A stretch of DNA of 64,000 nucleotides from Owenweeksia sp. (GTDB lineage Bacteria > Bacteroidota > Bacteroidia > Flavobacteriales > Schleiferiaceae), in contig NZNV01000010.1 of NCBI GenBank assembly GCA_002695025.1, forward strand, positions 372,001 to 436,000, in the 5' to 3' direction. Shown here one piece after another: positions 53,865 through 63,802 of the stretch. Made by a program: the position numbers and the translations under genes. The notes under the pieces were generated by a model. It had not been told where the DNA came from, made no database searches, and saw only the letters and a program-made list of their open reading frames with translations. Positions within the stretch are counted from its first letter, which is position 1. Every line of letters begins with the position of its first letter.

Positions 53865-54642
53865 AGCTGTCGGGTATCGAAAATGGATAATTCAGTTCCT
53901 GGTTCTTTTCCACCTCCTTGATCTCGAGTTCAAGGATGGCCTGTGAATCCTGGGTATAGGTAATAGTCATATTTTCCGGGAAAAGTACTTCGTTGCGGGG
54001 GTTTATATCCTTAAATAGGATCTCGTATTTCCGGTTCAGGCCGGGTTCTTCGAGTTGTTGGCGCATGGGTTTGAAGTATACCGGATCCAGGTAGATCTCG
54101 TGGAACCTTTCCGTGACAGAGGGTGCGCGGTTCTCAGCATTCCCGGGAATATGATCGGCCAGCACGTAATAGCCGGGCTGGTAATAGGTTTCATAATCTT
54201 TGGTAATATCAAAAGCCAGATTGGCACTGAGGATGGACTGCAGTACCTGGAAGCCGAAATCCATGTTCAGTTTTTTCTCCAATTCGCTGAGCGGGCCGGT
54301 GTAGTATTCTTTTTGCAAGCGGTTGATAAAGGCCACGCTATCGCGATATACTATGGCACGGGCCGCCTTAATGCCTAAAATAGGATCGGCAATGTCCACC
54401 CAAATGAGGCTGTCCCGTACAATACGCACCTGTATACGGAAGCCCTGTGAGGTATGATCATCTTTAAAGTGGCCGGTTCCACGTATCTCCAGGGTACGGT
54501 ATTCGTTCTGTGCGGTGGCGGTTTTTTCGTGTATTTCCTTATCCTTCACCCGTGGTGGCGCCCCGGCAGGAATGTTTTTCTGACTGCCACATGAACTCAG
54601 GATGAAGGCCAGCGTAAGGAATGCCAAAACCAGCTTTCTCAT
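53848..54642 (-). CDS. DUF4292 lipoprotein (LolA-like fold likely)
   Basis: 264 aa, lipobox 'FILSSC' (C18). The body reads 'QGFRIQVRIVRDSLIWVDIA' and 'ILGIKAARAIVYRDSVAFIN', then 'NPRNEVLFPENMTITY', the DUF4292 pattern, which resembles LolA/LolB-type lipoprotein carriers. It probably acts at the outer membrane. Overlaps the TPR gene by 4 bases (ATGA) and the EnvC-like gene by 17. Confidence 0.85.
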   Translation of the reverse strand: MRKLVLAFLTLAFILSSCGSQKNIPAGAPPRVKDKEIHEKTATAQNEYRTLEIRGTGHFKDDHTSQGFRIQVRIVRDSLIWVDIADPILGIKAARAIVYRDSVAFINRLQKEYYTGPLSELEKKLNMDFGFQVLQSILSANLAFDITKDYETYYQPGYYVLADHIPGNAENRAPSVTERFHEIYLDPVYFKPMRQQLEEPGLNRKYEILFKDINPRNEVLFPENMTITYTQDSQAILELEIKEVEKNQELNYPFSIPDSYGKMR

Positions 54643-56408
54643 GGGGTACTCAGCTTTTGGATTTTGGCATCAATATCCTCGGAGGTTCCGCCCAGCGCAC
54701 GGGCTTTTTGGTAAGCGTCCAAAGCTTTCTGCTTCTGGTTGTTCTTCAGTAGGATGTCACCGTAATGTTCCATTACCTCGCCCAGCTCATCACCACCGAG
54801 TTTGATCACCTCCTCCATTTTCTCCAGGGCTTTTTCGTAATCGCCTCGCTGGTAAAGCACCCATGCCCAGGTATCCATAAAGGTGGGGTTATTGGGCATC
54901 AGGCGGTTGCTTTTTTCGGTCATGTTCAAAGCCTTATCCAGATTTTCGCCCCGCACGGAAAGGTAATAGGCGTAATTGTTCAGCGCAGTGGGGTTGCTGC
55001 CGTTTACGGCCAGCGCCTTGTCAAAATAACTGTCGCTTTTACTGTGAAGTGCCAGTTTATGGTAGATGTCTGCCAGTTGCGTGTAGAATTGTTCCTTTAA
55101 ACGAGGGTTACCAATCACGTAATTGAGGCCTTCATCCAGGTAGTAGATGGCATCGTCATAGTTCTTGACCATATTGAGGCCAACGCCTGCAAAAAAGTAG
55201 GGTACTGGCTGATTGGGAAAGAGGTCTACAGCTTTGGGCCCGTCAACAGCCAGGCTGTCGTACATCTCCTGCTGGATCTCCAATAACAGTATTTGTTCCC
55301 AGATTTCAAACTTATTGCCACCTTCCAGGCTTACCGCTTTTTTATAGGCCTTAAGGGCTTCCCGGGATTCGCCTTCACGGGTGAGGTAATCACCATATAC
55401 CGCGTAGGCTTTGGGGTCGGTGGGATTGGTGCGAATCACGTCTTCCAACATAATAAACGCTTCCTTGCGCAGGGACGAATCGTTCTCGGATGCTGCATAT
55501 AGGGACAACAGGACCGGGATTTTCTTATCGATATCCAGGTAGGGGCTGGCCATAGCCTGTTTGAGGTGAACCATGGATTTTTGCATCTCGCCCTTCTGGC
55601 GGTAATATTCGGCCAGGTCCAGGTGGGGGCGTGGATCATTGGGAGCTATCTCCAGCATCTTCTGGTAAATTTCGTAGGCTTTGTCTTCATGGCCGTTCAC
55701 CTGGTACATCTGGCCCAGGGTTCCGTAATAATCCAGCTCCCGGGGAAAGGCCTCGATCAGCTTTTCAATTTCGCGGGCAGCGCCTTTCAGATCGCCCATA
55801 TCCAGGTAGATCTGTTTTTTCTGGTCGGTGATCATCTCGTTGATGCCGATGATCTCTTCCAGCTTATTCAGTTCTTCAATGGCTTTTTCGGGTTTCTCAG
55901 CATTGAGGTAGGCAATGGCCAGCTCGTAGCGGTAGTCAGGGTTTTCCGGTACTTGTTCTGAGAGCTGATGAAAAATGGCCACTTCTTTTTCAGCCATACC
56001 AAACTCCCGGTAAATGGAGGCCAGCATGATCTTGAACCATTTATTATCAGGATCCAGCTCCACGGCACGTTCGGCATAAAACAGGGCATCATCACGATTG
56101 CCTTCTTCAGCATGTATGCGTCCCAGTTCATAGCACACCGTGGCATTCATGGTGGTAATGCGGTAAAGCTGCTCGTAAATTTCACGGGCTTCCTGCAGGT
56201 TGCCGAGGTTCTTTTCCTTTTCGGCCATAAAGAAAAGCTCGTTGAACCTGCGCAACTGTTTTTCCGAAAGGCTGGGTTCCGTACCTGGCTCCTCACCACC
56301 GTCCTGGGCGGGGAGGTTAAAACTTATAAGAAGGATAAAAAGAAGGAAAAGTCCCCGTCTACTCCATTCTGCTGTAATCGCCAATACTGACCGAAGAGAA
56401 TTTTCCAT
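54639..56408 (-). CDS. exported tetratricopeptide-repeat protein
   Basis: 589 aa. After a leader of about 15 residues comes a hydrophobic segment (RRGLFLLFILLISFNLPAQ) and then about twelve TPR units from residue 50 to the end ('ATVCYELGRIHAEEGNRDDA', 'FMDTWAWVLYQRGDYEKALE'). The ATG at 56408 overlaps the upstream gene by 50 bases; a TTG at codon 9 or another internal start is possible. A periplasmic scaffold is likely; partners unknown. Conserved between the nucleotidyltransferase and DUF4292 genes in related genomes, from memory. Confidence 0.82.
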   Translation of the reverse strand: MENSLRSVLAITAEWSRRGLFLLFILLISFNLPAQDGGEEPGTEPSLSEKQLRRFNELFFMAEKEKNLGNLQEAREIYEQLYRITTMNATVCYELGRIHAEEGNRDDALFYAERAVELDPDNKWFKIMLASIYREFGMAEKEVAIFHQLSEQVPENPDYRYELAIAYLNAEKPEKAIEELNKLEEIIGINEMITDQKKQIYLDMGDLKGAAREIEKLIEAFPRELDYYGTLGQMYQVNGHEDKAYEIYQKMLEIAPNDPRPHLDLAEYYRQKGEMQKSMVHLKQAMASPYLDIDKKIPVLLSLYAASENDSSLRKEAFIMLEDVIRTNPTDPKAYAVYGDYLTREGESREALKAYKKAVSLEGGNKFEIWEQILLLEIQQEMYDSLAVDGPKAVDLFPNQPVPYFFAGVGLNMVKNYDDAIYYLDEGLNYVIGNPRLKEQFYTQLADIYHKLALHSKSDSYFDKALAVNGSNPTALNNYAYYLSVRGENLDKALNMTEKSNRLMPNNPTFMDTWAWVLYQRGDYEKALEKMEEVIKLGGDELGEVMEHYGDILLKNNQKQKALDAYQKARALGGTSEDIDAKIQKLSTP

Positions 56409-57363
56409 TAAAAACTGCTTTGTTTCCTATCATTGAGTTTGTGAGCTGGGCGTTCACAACCTCACTGTCATTTTGTATGATGGTGTTGTCAATAGTACTG
56501 TTTTCCACCCGGGTGTTTTTCCCGATACTCACTTTAGGGCCTATCTTACTGTCTTTGATCACCACTCCCTCTGCTATATAACAGGGGGCAATGATCTCGG
56601 AGTTTTCGATGGTAGCCTTGTCACTCACTAATTTTTCGTCCTGTTCTACAAACTCAAGGATCTTGCCATTCGTTTCCACGGTTACATCCTTGTTCCCGCA
56701 GTCCATCCATTCGTTAACGGTGCCGGATGTAAAGCGGCTTCCCTTGTTCTTCATGTTCTCAAGGGCATTGGTCAACTGGAATTCACCTTTATCGCGGATA
56801 TTGTTGTCCAGCAAGTATTGCAATTCATCGCGCAGAAAGTCGCCATCCTTGAAATAATAGATGCCGATAATAGCTTCATCCGAAACAAACTCCTGGGGCT
56901 TTTCCACAAAATCGGTAATTACGCCTTCCTCGTTTTTCTTGATCACGCCAAAGGCACTTGGATCTTCAACCTTTTTGGTCCATATCACCCCGTCTGAATC
57001 GCTGTTCAGGGTAAAATCTGCCCGGAAAAGGGTATCGGCAAAAGCCACTACCATATTTCCGCTGAGGGAAGGCTTTGCACACATGATGGCGTGGGCGGTA
57101 CCGAGAGGTTCATCCTGGTAATAAATACTACCCTTGGCTCCCAGGCCCTCGGCAATTGCTTTGAGGTTTTCTTCCGTTTCCTTGCCAAAATCACCAATAA
57201 TAAAGGCGATCTCTTCCACATCTTCCGCACAAACCTTAACAATATCTTCTACCAGGCGCTGAACAATAGGTTTGCCGGCAATGGGGATAAGGGGCTTGGG
57301 GATAGTGAGCGTGTGAGGCCTGAGGCGGCTGCCGCGTCCGGCCATAGGAACAATAATTTTCAT
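56359..57363 (-). CDS. sugar-phosphate nucleotidyltransferase with left-handed beta-helix tail
   Basis: 334 aa. N-terminal nucleotide-binding motif 'PMAGRGSRLRPHTLTIPKPL' (6-25) and 'VAFADTLF' (about 110) define the glucose-1-phosphate thymidylyltransferase-like fold. The C-terminal third ('IGPKVSIGKNTRVENSTIDN') is a hexapeptide beta helix. It activates a sugar phosphate to an NDP-sugar for glycan synthesis; the sugar and nucleotide cannot be fixed from sequence. The neighbouring flippase fits a surface-glycan role. Confidence 0.85.
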   Translation of the reverse strand: MKIIVPMAGRGSRLRPHTLTIPKPLIPIAGKPIVQRLVEDIVKVCAEDVEEIAFIIGDFGKETEENLKAIAEGLGAKGSIYYQDEPLGTAHAIMCAKPSLSGNMVVAFADTLFRADFTLNSDSDGVIWTKKVEDPSAFGVIKKNEEGVITDFVEKPQEFVSDEAIIGIYYFKDGDFLRDELQYLLDNNIRDKGEFQLTNALENMKNKGSRFTSGTVNEWMDCGNKDVTVETNGKILEFVEQDEKLVSDKATIENSEIIAPCYIAEGVVIKDSKIGPKVSIGKNTRVENSTIDNTIIQNDSEVVNAQLTNSMIGNKAVFNGKFSSVSIGDYSRME

Positions 57364-57438
57364 GTATTACAAGGTTGAGAGGTTCATATTACTAAGTCAT
57401 GGCAAAAATAAGCGGACTGCTTGAAATTCAAAGGATTC

Positions 57439-57885
57439 TTAACGATTACCTGTGCTTCCGAAGCCTCCGGCCCCGCGTGCGCTATCTGTCAGTTCTTCAA
57501 CAATCTCCCAGCTTACATTTTCATGACGGGCTATTACCAGCTGAGCTATTCGGTCGCCCGGTGCAATTTCCACGGGATTTTTTGAAAGGTTGGCCAGTAT
57601 CACGCCTACTTCACCACGGTAATCTGCATCTACGGTGCCCGGGCTGTTCAGCACGGTAATACCCTGTTTAAGAGCAATGCCGCTTCTGGGTCGCACCTGC
57701 GCTTCATAACCCGGAGGCAGTTCAATATAAATTCCGGTGGGTATAAGCTTCCGTTCCAGGGATTGTAAAGTTACAGGCTCATCCAGGTGGGCGCAAAGGT
57801 CCATACCAGCCGAAAGGCCGGTTTTATAAGCGGGTAATTCGTTGGGTGAATGGTTAACGATTTTAACCTTAAGGTGGTTGATCAT
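57439..57885 (-). CDS. dut: dUTP diphosphatase
   Basis: 148 aa from the ATG at 57885, which overlaps the flippase stop (ATGA); the longer frame to 57954 lies inside the flippase. All five dUTPase motifs are present: 'GLSAGMDLCA', 'RPRSGIAL', 'NSPGTVDADYRGE', 'GDRIAQLVI' and the C-terminal 'GGFGSTG'. It hydrolyses dUTP to dUMP, keeping uracil out of DNA. Confidence 0.95.
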   Translation of the reverse strand: MINHLKVKIVNHSPNELPAYKTGLSAGMDLCAHLDEPVTLQSLERKLIPTGIYIELPPGYEAQVRPRSGIALKQGITVLNSPGTVDADYRGEVGVILANLSKNPVEIAPGDRIAQLVIARHENVSWEIVEELTDSARGAGGFGSTGNR

Positions 57886-59345
57886 TTTCTGAATGCTTTT
57901 AAAATGGTTTTTCCGTTCGTGAACCAGGCAAATACAAGGTATACAATAAAGCAAAGCAGGGAAGGTAAAAGTTCAGAGTGGAATACGTAAAAACTGAGGC
58001 CTGCCAATACCACGGCTACCAGCAGATTAAGCCCTATAGAGCGTACCGGGTACTCGGTGCGGTCGTATTTCTGGTTGAGGTAATACGAGAATACAGTCAT
58101 GGACGCATAACTGATAAGGGTAGACCAGGCCGCACCTACATAACCGTAGGTGGGAACCAGTATAAAGTTGCTGGCTATGGTAAAGAACAATCCCATAAAG
58201 GTAATGTAAACGCCCATACGGGTAAGGCTCTTGATCTTATACCAGATGTTGAGGTTGAAATTGATACCCAATAAGAGGTTGGCAAAGATGAGTACGGGCA
58301 CAATGGTAAGGCCTTCCCAATATTTTTCGTCAATGAAGTGGGTTTGCTTGATGATCTCCAGGAAACACACCAGGCCCACGAATATAAAAGCCTGAATCGC
58401 CACAAAATAGCGCAGCACTTTAGCCATTTTGTCCTTAAAATCGCCTTCCCCGGAAAAGAAAAAGGGCTCTGCCGCAAAGCGGAAAGCCTGAATGAAGAGC
58501 ATCATAAAGGTGGCGATCTTGATGTTAGCGCCAAAGATACCCAGGGCCTCAAAGTTCTCACCCTCGGGGAGGAGGTATTTCAGGAACTGGCGGTTGGCCA
58601 TTTCATTGGCAATACCGGCCAGCCCGCCTATTACCAGTGGTGCGGAATAGATGGTCATTTCCCGGAAAAGGGCACGGTTCAGGGACCAGTTGATCTTCAG
58701 GAGGTCCGGGAGGAACATGAGCATCATCAGGCCGTTGCCGATCAGGTTGGCGATAAAAATATAGGCCACGCCCAGCTTCGGGTCATACACAAGGTCGGTA
58801 AGGCCAGGCGCAATACCTTCCCGGTACATATAAGGAAAAAGCCAGAAGAACAGCACGTTAAGGATCACGATGGAGCCGGTGGTTGAAATACGTACGATCA
58901 CGAATTTTATAGGGCGGTTCTCCGCGCGGAGCTTGGCAAAGGGCACAGCAGCAATAGCCTCGGAGGCCACGATCAAAGCCATCCACATTACAAACTCCGG
59001 GTTGTGGCCATATTGCAGAAAGTCAGCAAGCGGCCCCAGGAAGAGAAAAACGAGGATAACAAAGGGAATGCTCAGGATGCTGGTAAGGCCAGTGGTAGCA
59101 CTGAAAACCTCGCGATGGGTAAAACGCTTATCGCTGTAAAAGCGGAAAAAGGCGGTTTCCATCCCAAAGGTGAGGATCACCATCAGGAAGGCGATCATCG
59201 AGTAGATATCGGTATTCTGGCCGTACTCTTCTTTAGGAAGAGCCTGGGTATGGAGCGGTGTCAACACAAAATTGAGCAGACGCCCCAGGATACTGCTCAG
59301 CCCGTAGATAGCGGTTTGTGAGGCTAATTTTTTAAGCGATGCCAA
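57882..59345 (-). CDS. Wzx/MATE-type polysaccharide flippase
   Basis: 487 aa with about 14 helices over the whole length. It opens 'LASQTAIYGLSSILGRLLNF', the typical start of oligosaccharide flippases of the MOP superfamily. It moves a lipid-linked glycan across the inner membrane. No ATG lies near this end, so the TTG at 59345 is the best start. First gene of the ten-gene minus-strand cluster reaching to 48215; genes overlap or are closely spaced, so they are probably co-transcribed. Confidence 0.87.
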   Translation of the reverse strand: MASLKKLASQTAIYGLSSILGRLLNFVLTPLHTQALPKEEYGQNTDIYSMIAFLMVILTFGMETAFFRFYSDKRFTHREVFSATTGLTSILSIPFVILVFLFLGPLADFLQYGHNPEFVMWMALIVASEAIAAVPFAKLRAENRPIKFVIVRISTTGSIVILNVLFFWLFPYMYREGIAPGLTDLVYDPKLGVAYIFIANLIGNGLMMLMFLPDLLKINWSLNRALFREMTIYSAPLVIGGLAGIANEMANRQFLKYLLPEGENFEALGIFGANIKIATFMMLFIQAFRFAAEPFFFSGEGDFKDKMAKVLRYFVAIQAFIFVGLVCFLEIIKQTHFIDEKYWEGLTIVPVLIFANLLLGINFNLNIWYKIKSLTRMGVYITFMGLFFTIASNFILVPTYGYVGAAWSTLISYASMTVFSYYLNQKYDRTEYPVRSIGLNLLVAVVLAGLSFYVFHSELLPSLLCFIVYLVFAWFTNGKTILKAFRK

Positions 59346-59451
59346 AGGCCCTGAAATTTGGGATAAAGGTAGGAACGCCTGCTATACCCACTTTATTGAA
59401 CGGGAATAGTTCTCAACGGAGTAATTAAACTTTTCAACCCGGCCAACTTGT

Positions 59452-59459
59452 TATCTTTG
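59452..59459 (+). promoter_or_regulatory. -7 element of the M28 peptidase gene
   Basis: TATCTTTG, exact TAnnTTTG, with TTTT at 59431-59434 in the -33 place. The predicted start site near 59465 lies after the first ATG of the open frame (59448) and before the ATG at 59484, supporting the latter. Confidence 0.5.
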
Positions 59460-59483
59460 GCTCCTTATAAAACCAATTGCTCC

Positions 59484-61172
59484 ATGATCAAACATACTAT
59501 GCTCACTTTCGGACTGTTCCTAAGCGGATGGTGCGTGGCCCAAAAACCTTGTATCCAGCTTTTACCGGACGCGGCAAAACGGGTAAGTGCGGACATCAGC
59601 TTTTTGGCTTCTGATGACCTGGAAGGGCGGGAGCCCGGTAGTGAGGGAGCGGATAAAGCGGCAGACTATATTGCCCTGGCGTTTAGCGAGGCCGGTATTT
59701 CACCGATGATCAACGAAACAGAAGCCCGCCAGACCTTTGAAATAACCACCCATATTTCCTTCCCCAAAGAGGGCAATGCCTTGACCGTGGAAAACGAGGA
59801 CCGCTCACTACCCTTTGATTATTTTCCGTTGGCGTATTCTGCGGTTAAGGGTGAGGCCAGTGGAAAAACGGTGTATGCCGGTTATGGTATTGTGGCCCCG
59901 GAAAAAGATTGGAATGACTATGCGGACCTTAAAAAGGTGGCGGGTAAAATAGTGGTGATGGACATCTCATCACCCGATGGTATCCACCCGCATTCGGAAT
60001 ACCTGAAGTACCATGACCTGGGTACCCGGGTGGACCTGGCCCGGGAAAAGGGAGCAGCAGCTGTAGTGTTTGTAAACCTGGAAGAAGGCACCAGCGACCC
60101 CCGTCATAACTACCGGAACCTCAAAAGCCGTGATATCCCGGTGATATTTGTTCAGGACGAGGCCTTGGCCCGGGAATTAAAGGGCGGTGTAAAGGTGGAA
60201 ATGAAGACCGCACTGAAAGAGGAAAAAGTACAGGCCTACAACGTGATGGGTTATGTGGAGAATGGTGACGGTCTGCCCACGATAGTTATCGGGGCGCATT
60301 ATGATCACCTGGGTTTTGGCGGCAGTTCGTCCCTGTACCGGGGCGAGGAAGTACAGATCCACAACGGAGCTGACGACAATGCCAGTGGAACGGCCGGATT
60401 GTTGGAACTGGCGCGCAACATCGCCAGGCGTAAAAAGGAGTTTTCCCGCCACAACTACCTGTTTCTGGCCTTTAGTGGCGAAGAGATGGGGCTGCTCGGA
60501 TCCTCCTTCTTTGTAAAACATGCCCCTATTCCTACCAGCAATATGAAGTGTATGCTCAATATGGATATGATCGGCCGCCTGGAAGAAAACACCCTGGCCG
60601 TGAATGGAGTGGGCACTTCACCTGTTTGGCCGGACCTGGTGCGCGAAACAGATTGTTCCGAGCTGCATTTCAAGACCTCGGAGAGTGGCGTGGGCCCGTC
60701 AGATCATACCAGCTTTTACTTCCAGAAAATGCCCGTGCTGCATTTCTTTACCGGCACCCATGAGGATTACCACAAACCTTCCGATGATTTTGAAAAGATC
60801 AATGTGCGCGGAGAGGTGCAGGTGCTAGAGTACATACTCAACCTCATTTACCAGTTGGAGCAGGTAGAAGAACTGCCCTACACCCAAACCAAAGAAGAAA
60901 GTGAAGCCGCACCCCGCTTTACGGTTACCCTGGGAGTGTTGCCAGACTATATGTACAGCGATAAAGGGATGCGCATTGATGGTGTAACAGATGGTAAACC
61001 CGCTTCAAAAGCCGGGTTGAAAGCCGGTGATGTGGTGGTGCAAATGGGAGATTTCAAAGTAGAGGATATGATGAGCTATATGCGGGCACTGGGTGCTTTC
61101 AAAAAAGGCGATGAAGTAGAGCTGCGTTATATGCGAAATGGAAAAGAACTCACTACCCAGGTTAAATTTTAA
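59484..61172 (+). CDS. M28-family zinc aminopeptidase with C-terminal PDZ domain
   Basis: 562 aa from the ATG at 59484 (signal peptide MIKHTMLTFGLFLSGWCVAQ). A PA domain (about 105-230) is inserted before the catalytic core. Zinc ligands: 'VIGAHYDHLGFGG' (about 271), 'GADDNASGTAG' (about 296), 'FSGEEMGLLGS' (about 332), 'NMDMIGR' (about 360) and 'HEDYHKPSDDFEKIN' (about 428). The last 90 residues ('GMRIDGVTDGKPASKAGLKA') form a PDZ domain. A periplasmic or secreted aminopeptidase. Confidence 0.92.
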   Translation: MIKHTMLTFGLFLSGWCVAQKPCIQLLPDAAKRVSADISFLASDDLEGREPGSEGADKAADYIALAFSEAGISPMINETEARQTFEITTHISFPKEGNALTVENEDRSLPFDYFPLAYSAVKGEASGKTVYAGYGIVAPEKDWNDYADLKKVAGKIVVMDISSPDGIHPHSEYLKYHDLGTRVDLAREKGAAAVVFVNLEEGTSDPRHNYRNLKSRDIPVIFVQDEALARELKGGVKVEMKTALKEEKVQAYNVMGYVENGDGLPTIVIGAHYDHLGFGGSSSLYRGEEVQIHNGADDNASGTAGLLELARNIARRKKEFSRHNYLFLAFSGEEMGLLGSSFFVKHAPIPTSNMKCMLNMDMIGRLEENTLAVNGVGTSPVWPDLVRETDCSELHFKTSESGVGPSDHTSFYFQKMPVLHFFTGTHEDYHKPSDDFEKINVRGEVQVLEYILNLIYQLEQVEELPYTQTKEESEAAPRFTVTLGVLPDYMYSDKGMRIDGVTDGKPASKAGLKAGDVVVQMGDFKVEDMMSYMRALGAFKKGDEVELRYMRNGKELTTQVKF

Positions 61173-61188
61173 CACAATCTGCTAAAGA

Positions 61189-62172
61189 ATGAATGTATCG
61201 GTAATTGGAGGAGGAAGCTGGGCTACGGCCATTGTAAAGATACTGACGGAAAACAATGACTACGTGGGCTGGTGGATGCGTAACCAGGAAAGCGTGGACT
61301 ACATCAAACGGTATCATCACAATCCCAACTACCTCAGCTCTGTGGAGCTGATGACGGAAAAGATTGACATCTCCACGGACCTGAACCATATTGTAGAGGA
61401 ATCGGATTACCTGATATTTGCCGTCCCCTCCGCGTTTTTAAAACAAGCCCTGGAAACCCTTAGTGTGTCCTTGTCCGGTAAAAAAGTGTTCAGTGCCATC
61501 AAAGGGATCGTGCCGGATGAAAACCTGATTGTTGGGGAGTTCTTCAACCAGTTGTACCAGGTACCCCTGGAACACATCGGAGTGATCACCGGCCCTTGCC
61601 ACGCTGAGGAAGTTGCCCTGGAACGCCTTTCATACCTGACCCTGGCCAGCGATAACGAAGCCATTGCCAGTGAGTTGGCGGGCCAGATGCAGTGTGATTT
61701 TATCAAGACCACCATCTCAGACGATATTTACGGTACAGAATACGCAGCCGTACTCAAAAATATTTATGCTTTGGCCGCAGGAATATGTCACGGCCTGGGT
61801 TACGGAGATAACTTTCAGGCGGTACTGGTGAGCAACGCCATCCGCGAAATGAAGAAATTTATTAAGTCGGTTCACCCCATCAAACGGGATATCAATGATT
61901 CAGCTTACCTGGGCGACCTGCTGGTAACCGCCTATTCACAATTCAGCCGTAACCGTATGTTCGGCAATATGATCGGTAAAGGCTACACCATACGTTCCGC
62001 CATGTTGGAAATGAACATGGTGGCGGAAGGCTATTATGCCACCAAATTGATCCGGCAGGTACGCAAAGCGCATGAACTTAAAATGCCCATTGCCAATGCC
62101 GTGTACAAGATCCTGTACGATGGGCGGTCCCCTAAAAAGGTGATGAAAAGGCTGGCCGAGAAAATGGATTGA
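61189..62172 (+). CDS. gpsA: NAD(P)-dependent glycerol-3-phosphate dehydrogenase
   Basis: 327 aa. Dinucleotide motif 'GGGSWATAIVKIL' (6-18), 'GPCHAEEVA' (about 132-140) and the catalytic lysine block 'AAVLKNIYALAAGICHGLGYGDN' split around residue 187. It makes glycerol-3-phosphate from dihydroxyacetone phosphate for phospholipid synthesis. It lies 16 bases after the peptidase gene, likely co-transcribed. Confidence 0.94.
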   Translation: MNVSVIGGGSWATAIVKILTENNDYVGWWMRNQESVDYIKRYHHNPNYLSSVELMTEKIDISTDLNHIVEESDYLIFAVPSAFLKQALETLSVSLSGKKVFSAIKGIVPDENLIVGEFFNQLYQVPLEHIGVITGPCHAEEVALERLSYLTLASDNEAIASELAGQMQCDFIKTTISDDIYGTEYAAVLKNIYALAAGICHGLGYGDNFQAVLVSNAIREMKKFIKSVHPIKRDINDSAYLGDLLVTAYSQFSRNRMFGNMIGKGYTIRSAMLEMNMVAEGYYATKLIRQVRKAHELKMPIANAVYKILYDGRSPKKVMKRLAEKMD

Positions 62173-62236
62173 GTCGCCTGTAAGCTTCACTTCTCAACTT
62201 TTACGCAGCCAAGCGGTTAGTCCGTGAAAGGATATT

Positions 62237-63802
62237 TTGAAGAAACGCTACAAATTACTGATCGGCATCGTTGTTTTCATAGGCTTGCTATGGCTGGCCC
62301 TGGAGCTGTTTGCCGGTTCTTTTATACGCTCTTCCCTACAGAGGTCGGTGCAATATTACCCTTCGGATACACTGGCTATCGGTCAGGTGAACGTCACCTA
62401 CTTTCCCCTGGGCCTGGAGCTTCGGGACCTCGATTTTGACCTGCACCAGCCTGCAGACACGCTGATGATCAGCTGGCGTGGAAAGCTGGAAGTGGCCCGG
62501 GCAAAGGGGCTTAACTGGCTGGGAGCACTGCAGGGCAAGGACCTCAGGCTGGAGTTACTGGAAGTGGGTGAAGGCGCCATCCAATGGAATATCAGTCCCC
62601 GCCAGAAGCAAAAAAAACGTCAAGACCCTTCTTCATCCGGCAAGCCGGAACGCCACAAGCTATTACTGGAGAAACTGCGGATAGAGCAATTGGATCTGGG
62701 CCTGGAGCGCGATTCTTCATCCATTGGACTGAGCGTGGCCCTGGAAATAGATAGCTTATGGCTCAATAATAAAGACAGCCTGCGCTGGCAGTTAGGAAGA
62801 CTAAGGATGCACTCTGAGAATGGCGACTTCCGGAATGTAATGCGCGACTATAATTTTTCGTATCAAAGCCTTCATTTTGACTCAGCCGATAGTGTTTTGA
62901 ACATGCGTGGCTTTCGTATGAAACCCGGCCTGAGCAGGTCCGGGTTCTATGAAAAATATACCTACATGAAAGTTCAACCGGATATTTCGGCCGATCTCAT
63001 TCAGATGGAAGGGATTGATGTGGCAAGAGTCAATGAAGGCATTTTTGCCCGCGTATTGCTCATTGACAGTACCTTGATCGATATCTATCAGGATACCCGA
63101 AAAGAGCGCAGGCCCGGTCGTGTAAAACTGCCCTCGGAGTTGTTGGCCAAAGCTCCTTTAGCCATAGATGTGGACTCCCTGGTACTGAAGAGAGGGAAAC
63201 TGATCTATCATGAAAGGGTGGATAAGCAGGAAGAGTTGGCCTTTCTGGAGGGCGATGAACTGGAGCTTAGTATTTTCCCACTTAGTAATAGGGGCGATAC
63301 CGTAAGCTCGGATATGGATATGAAGGCCAGTATCCGTTTTATGAAGGAAGCCAAAACCACCCTGAACGCTCATTTTTATAAGGGTAAACCTAGCCATGAC
63401 TTTAAGGTGGAAGCCACTATGGGGGCCGTCAATATGGCTCGTTTTAATCCTATTCTTTTACCCATGACGGGCATCTACATCAAATCCGGTGATTGTCGCG
63501 AGATCAGGGTGTCCATGTATGGGAATGATTATACGTGCAAGGGAGACATGAACATTGCCTACCACGACCTTAAAATTGCCATACCGGCCAATGATGAGGA
63601 ACGCAATTTCTTTGAAAAGATAGCCGAAGGTCTGGGTAACCTGGCCCTGGTAAATACCAACAATGATTTCAGTGATGATAACGGTCTTATTTATTACGAA
63701 CGAGATCTACGCAGGCCGGTGGTGAATTATTGGTGGAAATCCATGGAAACCGGCCTGAAGGACGTCCTCATCCGTTTCCACAAGAATAAAGATGGCTCTT
63801 AG
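62237..63802 (+). CDS. membrane-anchored AsmA/DUF748-like protein, unknown
   Basis: 521 aa. One N-terminal helix (KRYKLLIGIVVFIGLLWLAL) anchors a long beta-rich periplasmic part: 'YFPLGLELRDLDFDLHQPAD', 'LLLEKLRIEQLDLGLERDSS', 'VDSLVLKRGKLIYHERVDKQ'. This looks like the AsmA/TamB-type repeated beta-taco fold used in lipid transport, but no exact family is recognised. The start is a TTG with a good AAAGGA site 5 bases before it; no ATG fits. The stop overlaps the next, convergent gene by 4 bases. Confidence 0.72.
   Translation: MKKRYKLLIGIVVFIGLLWLALELFAGSFIRSSLQRSVQYYPSDTLAIGQVNVTYFPLGLELRDLDFDLHQPADTLMISWRGKLEVARAKGLNWLGALQGKDLRLELLEVGEGAIQWNISPRQKQKKRQDPSSSGKPERHKLLLEKLRIEQLDLGLERDSSSIGLSVALEIDSLWLNNKDSLRWQLGRLRMHSENGDFRNVMRDYNFSYQSLHFDSADSVLNMRGFRMKPGLSRSGFYEKYTYMKVQPDISADLIQMEGIDVARVNEGIFARVLLIDSTLIDIYQDTRKERRPGRVKLPSELLAKAPLAIDVDSLVLKRGKLIYHERVDKQEELAFLEGDELELSIFPLSNRGDTVSSDMDMKASIRFMKEAKTTLNAHFYKGKPSHDFKVEATMGAVNMARFNPILLPMTGIYIKSGDCREIRVSMYGNDYTCKGDMNIAYHDLKIAIPANDEERNFFEKIAEGLGNLALVNTNNDFSDDNGLIYYERDLRRPVVNYWWKSMETGLKDVLIRFHKNKDGS

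Noticed and set aside
58338-58886. 182-codon plus-strand frame
   Set aside because: Antisense of the flippase, no start signals, composition unlike a real protein.
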